A stretch of DNA of 64,000 nucleotides from positions 42,461 to 106,460 of the forward strand of contig NZ_JAFHKT010000126.1 in NCBI RefSeq assembly GCF_017052465.1, given 5' to 3'. Below are positions 62,361 through 64,000 of the stretch, in pieces. A program made the translations under genes and the position numbers. The notes beneath the pieces were generated by a model, which did no database searches, was not told where the DNA came from, and saw only the letters and a list, made by a program, of their open reading frames with translations. Source of the DNA: Arthrobacter pascens (lineage in GTDB: Bacteria; Actinomycetota; Actinomycetes; Actinomycetales; Micrococcaceae). Positions within the stretch are counted from its first letter, which is position 1. The number at the start of each line of letters is the position of its first letter.

Positions 62361-62398
62361 CGCCCCGGCAGCCGGAGGGAAGTCCGGCCGCCGGGGCG
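62361..62398 (-). terminator. Terminator hairpin after DUF4191 gene
   Basis: An outer 9-bp stem (CGCCCCGGC/GCCGGGGCG) encloses an inner GCCGG/CCGGC stem, 12 nt after the DUF4191 stop. It is followed by ATTTC on the minus strand. Confidence 0.7.
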
Positions 62399-62409
62399 GA
62401 TCAGGAAGT

Positions 62410-63159
62410 TTAGCGTCCGCGCTGGGGGCGGGCCTTGTAAGGGTCGATGCCCTTGGGGATGGGGAGCCGGTTGCCGAGTGACGAGATGCGCTTGGAAACG
62501 GCACTCACCTCGATCTTGGTGAGCTCCTTGTTCAGCTTGTTCATCTTCTTCGCAACCTGGCTGATGGGGGTCTGGCCTTCGCCCTTGCCGCTCTCGATGA
62601 CGTGGATGGTCACGTTGGGCAGGATCCGGGCGAGCTTCTTGCGCTCGGCATCCAGCAGCGGCTTCACGCGGTGCGTGGGGCCCTCGCTGACAAGCACGAC
62701 GCCGGGACGGCCGATGGCGCGGAACACGGCGTCCTGGGTGCGCGGGTTGACCGCCACCGGCTGCTCCTCGGTGATCCAGCCGCGCTTGAGCGTGCTGAGG
62801 GCAGCCCCGGAGGCGCCGGGCTGGTTCTCAATCTGGGCGAACGCCGCACGTTCGGCGCGGCGGGACAGGATGAACGTGGCCGCGAGGAAGCCCAGCGGGA
62901 TGCCGATGATCAGGCCGGTGATCCAGTTCTCCAGCAACAAGCCAACGATGAGGCTGACGGCTACGACGCCCAGGAAGGCCAGCAGCATGAGCCACGGAAC
63001 CATGGGGTCGTGGCGGCGGGTCATGTTGAAGACTTCGCCGATCTGCTTCAGCCGGCTTGGCTTCTTGACCTTTGCTGCCTTGGGCTTGCGCGAGAAGAGC
63101 CCACGCTTGGGGGCGTCAGCTGACGGAGTGTTGTTGCTGGAATCAGGGGATTTCGCCAT
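62410..63159 (-). CDS. DUF4191 membrane protein
   Basis: The 249-residue protein matches Rv2219-type DUF4191: a basic N-terminus (RGLFSRKPKAAKVKKPSR), QIGEVFNMTRRHDPMVPWLML leading into two TM helices (about 56-100), then a soluble domain with RGWITEEQPVAVNPRTQDAVFRAIGRPGVVLVSEG and a Lys-rich end. The function is unknown. It is encoded between lipA and RDD/glnA1 as in mycobacteria. A -10 TAGAAT lies 9 nt before the ATG. Confidence 0.92.
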   Translation of the reverse strand: MAKSPDSSNNTPSADAPKRGLFSRKPKAAKVKKPSRLKQIGEVFNMTRRHDPMVPWLMLLAFLGVVAVSLIVGLLLENWITGLIIGIPLGFLAATFILSRRAERAAFAQIENQPGASGAALSTLKRGWITEEQPVAVNPRTQDAVFRAIGRPGVVLVSEGPTHRVKPLLDAERKKLARILPNVTIHVIESGKGEGQTPISQVAKKMNKLNKELTKIEVSAVSKRISSLGNRLPIPKGIDPYKARPQRGR

Positions 63160-63168
63160 AGTGCCTTA

Positions 63169-63174
63169 ATTCTA
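63169..63174 (-). promoter_or_regulatory. -10 box TAGAAT of DUF4191 gene
   Basis: On the minus strand TAGAAT ends 9 nt before the ATG at 63159, giving a very short leader. Confidence 0.4.
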
Positions 63175-63186
63175 CGTGATTTACGA

Positions 63187-63228
63187 CAAAGGGCCGGACG
63201 GCCGGACGACCCGGCATCCGGCCCTTTG
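63187..63228 (-). terminator. Terminator hairpin after lipA
   Basis: A 12-bp perfect stem (CAAAGGGCCGGA at 63187 and its complement ending at 63228) with an 18-nt loop lies just after the lipA stop. Confidence 0.8.
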
Positions 63229-63247
63229 GCTCAGACAGACAGACGTG

Positions 63248-64000
63248 CTAGGAGTGCGCCGCCAGCAGCGAGCTGGCTTCCTGGCGGGTGCTTCCCGAGC
63301 TCTCGATGTGCGCCAGCTCGGCAGGGATTTCCCAGCCCTTCTTGCGCATCGCGGTGGCCCAGAGCCGGCCGGCACGGTACGAGGAGCGCACCAGCGGACC
63401 GCTCATGACGCCGAGGAAACCGATTTCCTCGGCCTCGGTGGCGAGGTCGACAAATTCCTGCGGCTTGACCCAGCGGTCCACCGGAAGGTGCCGTTCGGAG
63501 GGGCGCAGGTACTGGGTGATGGTGATCAGGTCGCAGCCGGCGTCGTGCAGGTCCCGCAGGGCCTCTGAGATCTCTTCGCGGGTCTCACCCATGCCCAGGA
63601 TCAGGTTGGACTTGGTGACCATGCCCAGCTTGCGGCCCTGCGTGATGACGTCCAGGGACCGCTCGTAGCGGAAGGCCGGACGGATCCGCTTGAAGATGCG
63701 CGGCACGGTTTCGACGTTGTGGGCGAAGACCTCGGGCTTGGAGTCGCAGATCGCGGCGATGTGTTCGGGCTTGCCGGAAAAGTCGGGAATGAGGAGCTCG
63801 ACGCCGGTGCCCGGGTTGAGCTCGTGGATCTTGCGGACGGTCTCCGCGTACAGCCAGACGCCTTCGTCTTCGAGGTCGTCACGGGCCACGCCGGTCACGG
63901 TGGCGTAGCGCAGCTGCATCGCCTGCACCGAACGGGCCACCTTGGTGGGCTCGAACATGTCGACAGGGGAGGGCTTGCCGGTGTCGATCTGGCAGAAGTC
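63248..64000 (-). CDS. lipA: Lipoyl synthase, C-terminal part (N-terminus outside window)
   Basis: The frame is open to the window end, so only the last ~250 residues are seen, beginning [10 protein letters not shown]. The cysteine in this stretch is the last of the radical SAM CxxxCxxC triad. [41 protein letters not shown] and [17 protein letters not shown] are typical of LipA. It inserts two sulfurs into octanoyl groups on lipoyl domains using Fe-S clusters and SAM. lipB would be expected just beyond the window edge. Confidence 0.95.
   Translation of the reverse strand, partial: DFCQIDTGKPSPVDMFEPTKVARSVQAMQLRYATVTGVARDDLEDEGVWLYAETVRKIHELNPGTGVELLIPDFSGKPEHIAAICDSKPEVFAHNVETVPRIFKRIRPAFRYERSLDVITQGRKLGMVTKSNLILGMGETREEISEALRDLHDAGCDLITITQYLRPSERHLPVDRWVKPQEFVDLATEAEEIGFLGVMSGPLVRSSYRAGRLWATAMRKKGWEIPAELAHIESSGSTRQEASSLLAAHS

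Noticed and set aside
1..64000. tRNA, rRNA, prophage, CRISPR or toxin-antitoxin loci
   Set aside because: I looked for cloverleaf-like clusters, repeat-spacer arrays, integrase or phage structural genes and small paired genes, and found none that could be supported.

Overview
The window is ordinary chromosomal DNA of a high-GC actinobacterium, most likely Arthrobacter or Pseudarthrobacter (Micrococcaceae). The evidence is the high GC content, frequent GTG/TTG starts, a division and cell-wall (dcw) cluster with sepF, yggT and divIVA downstream of ftsZ, a PASTA Ser/Thr kinase, polyphosphate glucokinase, and gene order shared with the Mycobacterium tuberculosis Rv2150-Rv2222 area (glnA1/glnE/glnA2, lipA, the dcw genes, idsA2, pknL, aroG, fadD15). 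MurE carries DDPHDED where meso-diaminopimelate enzymes have DNPR. This suggests an L-lysine peptidoglycan, as in Arthrobacter.

Layout. 1-5.4 kb: 3' end of pyruvate carboxylase, an orphan ParA/EspI-like ATPase, a long-chain acyl-CoA ligase and an ROK glucokinase. 5.4-10.1 kb: a membrane protein with two tandem alpha/beta hydrolases, a PlsC-type acyltransferase with a 15-nt repeat tail, and class II DAHP synthase. 10.2-14.4 kb: a PASTA kinase (PknL-like), a LysM lytic transglycosylase and an Rv2175c-like DNA-binding protein. 14.56-16.35 kb: a complete IS1182-family element with terminal inverted repeats and a CTAG target duplication, inserted exactly at the stop codon of the polyprenyl synthetase gene. 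16.35-20 kb: polyprenyl synthetase, lipoprotein, DNA polymerase IV and a DUF3040 protein. 20.2-36.7 kb: the dcw operon mraZ-rsmH-ftsL-ftsI-murE-murF-mraY-murD-ftsW-murG-murC-ftsQ-ftsZ, with several 4-8 nt coupled overlaps. 36.8-41.7 kb: pgeF, yggS, sepF, yggT, divIVA, lspA, rluD. 41.7-48.6 kb: dnaE, a flavin reductase, a membrane protein, hisD and nrdR. 48.7-51.7 kb: polyphosphate glucokinase, methionine aminopeptidase, a small SPOR-like protein and panB. 51.9-61.1 kb: glnA2-glnE, VOC and GNAT proteins, a membrane protein and a lone AAA+ ATPase, then glnA1. 61.4-64 kb: RDD, DUF3817 and DUF4191 membrane proteins and the 3' part of lipA.

The genes mostly serve envelope growth and division and its phosphorylation-based control, glutamine synthesis, and housekeeping. 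Regulatory signals readable in the sequence include a four-element GlnR operator upstream of glnA1, a paired NrdR box upstream of nrdR, 10-bp-phased MraZ-type repeats on the dcw promoter, a perfect dyad in front of ftsZ, and about ten starts with a -10 hexamer 6-8 nt upstream (leaderless mRNAs). Many genes end in long perfect hairpins with little or no U-tract. I see no tRNA, rRNA, CRISPR array, prophage or obvious defence locus. The least explained items are the orphan EspI-like ATPase, the lone AAA+ ATPase with a Gly/Pro/Phe tail, and the 15-nt repeat tail of the acyltransferase. No intergenic gap exceeds about 300 bases; the largest, 19302-19590, holds nothing I can name.
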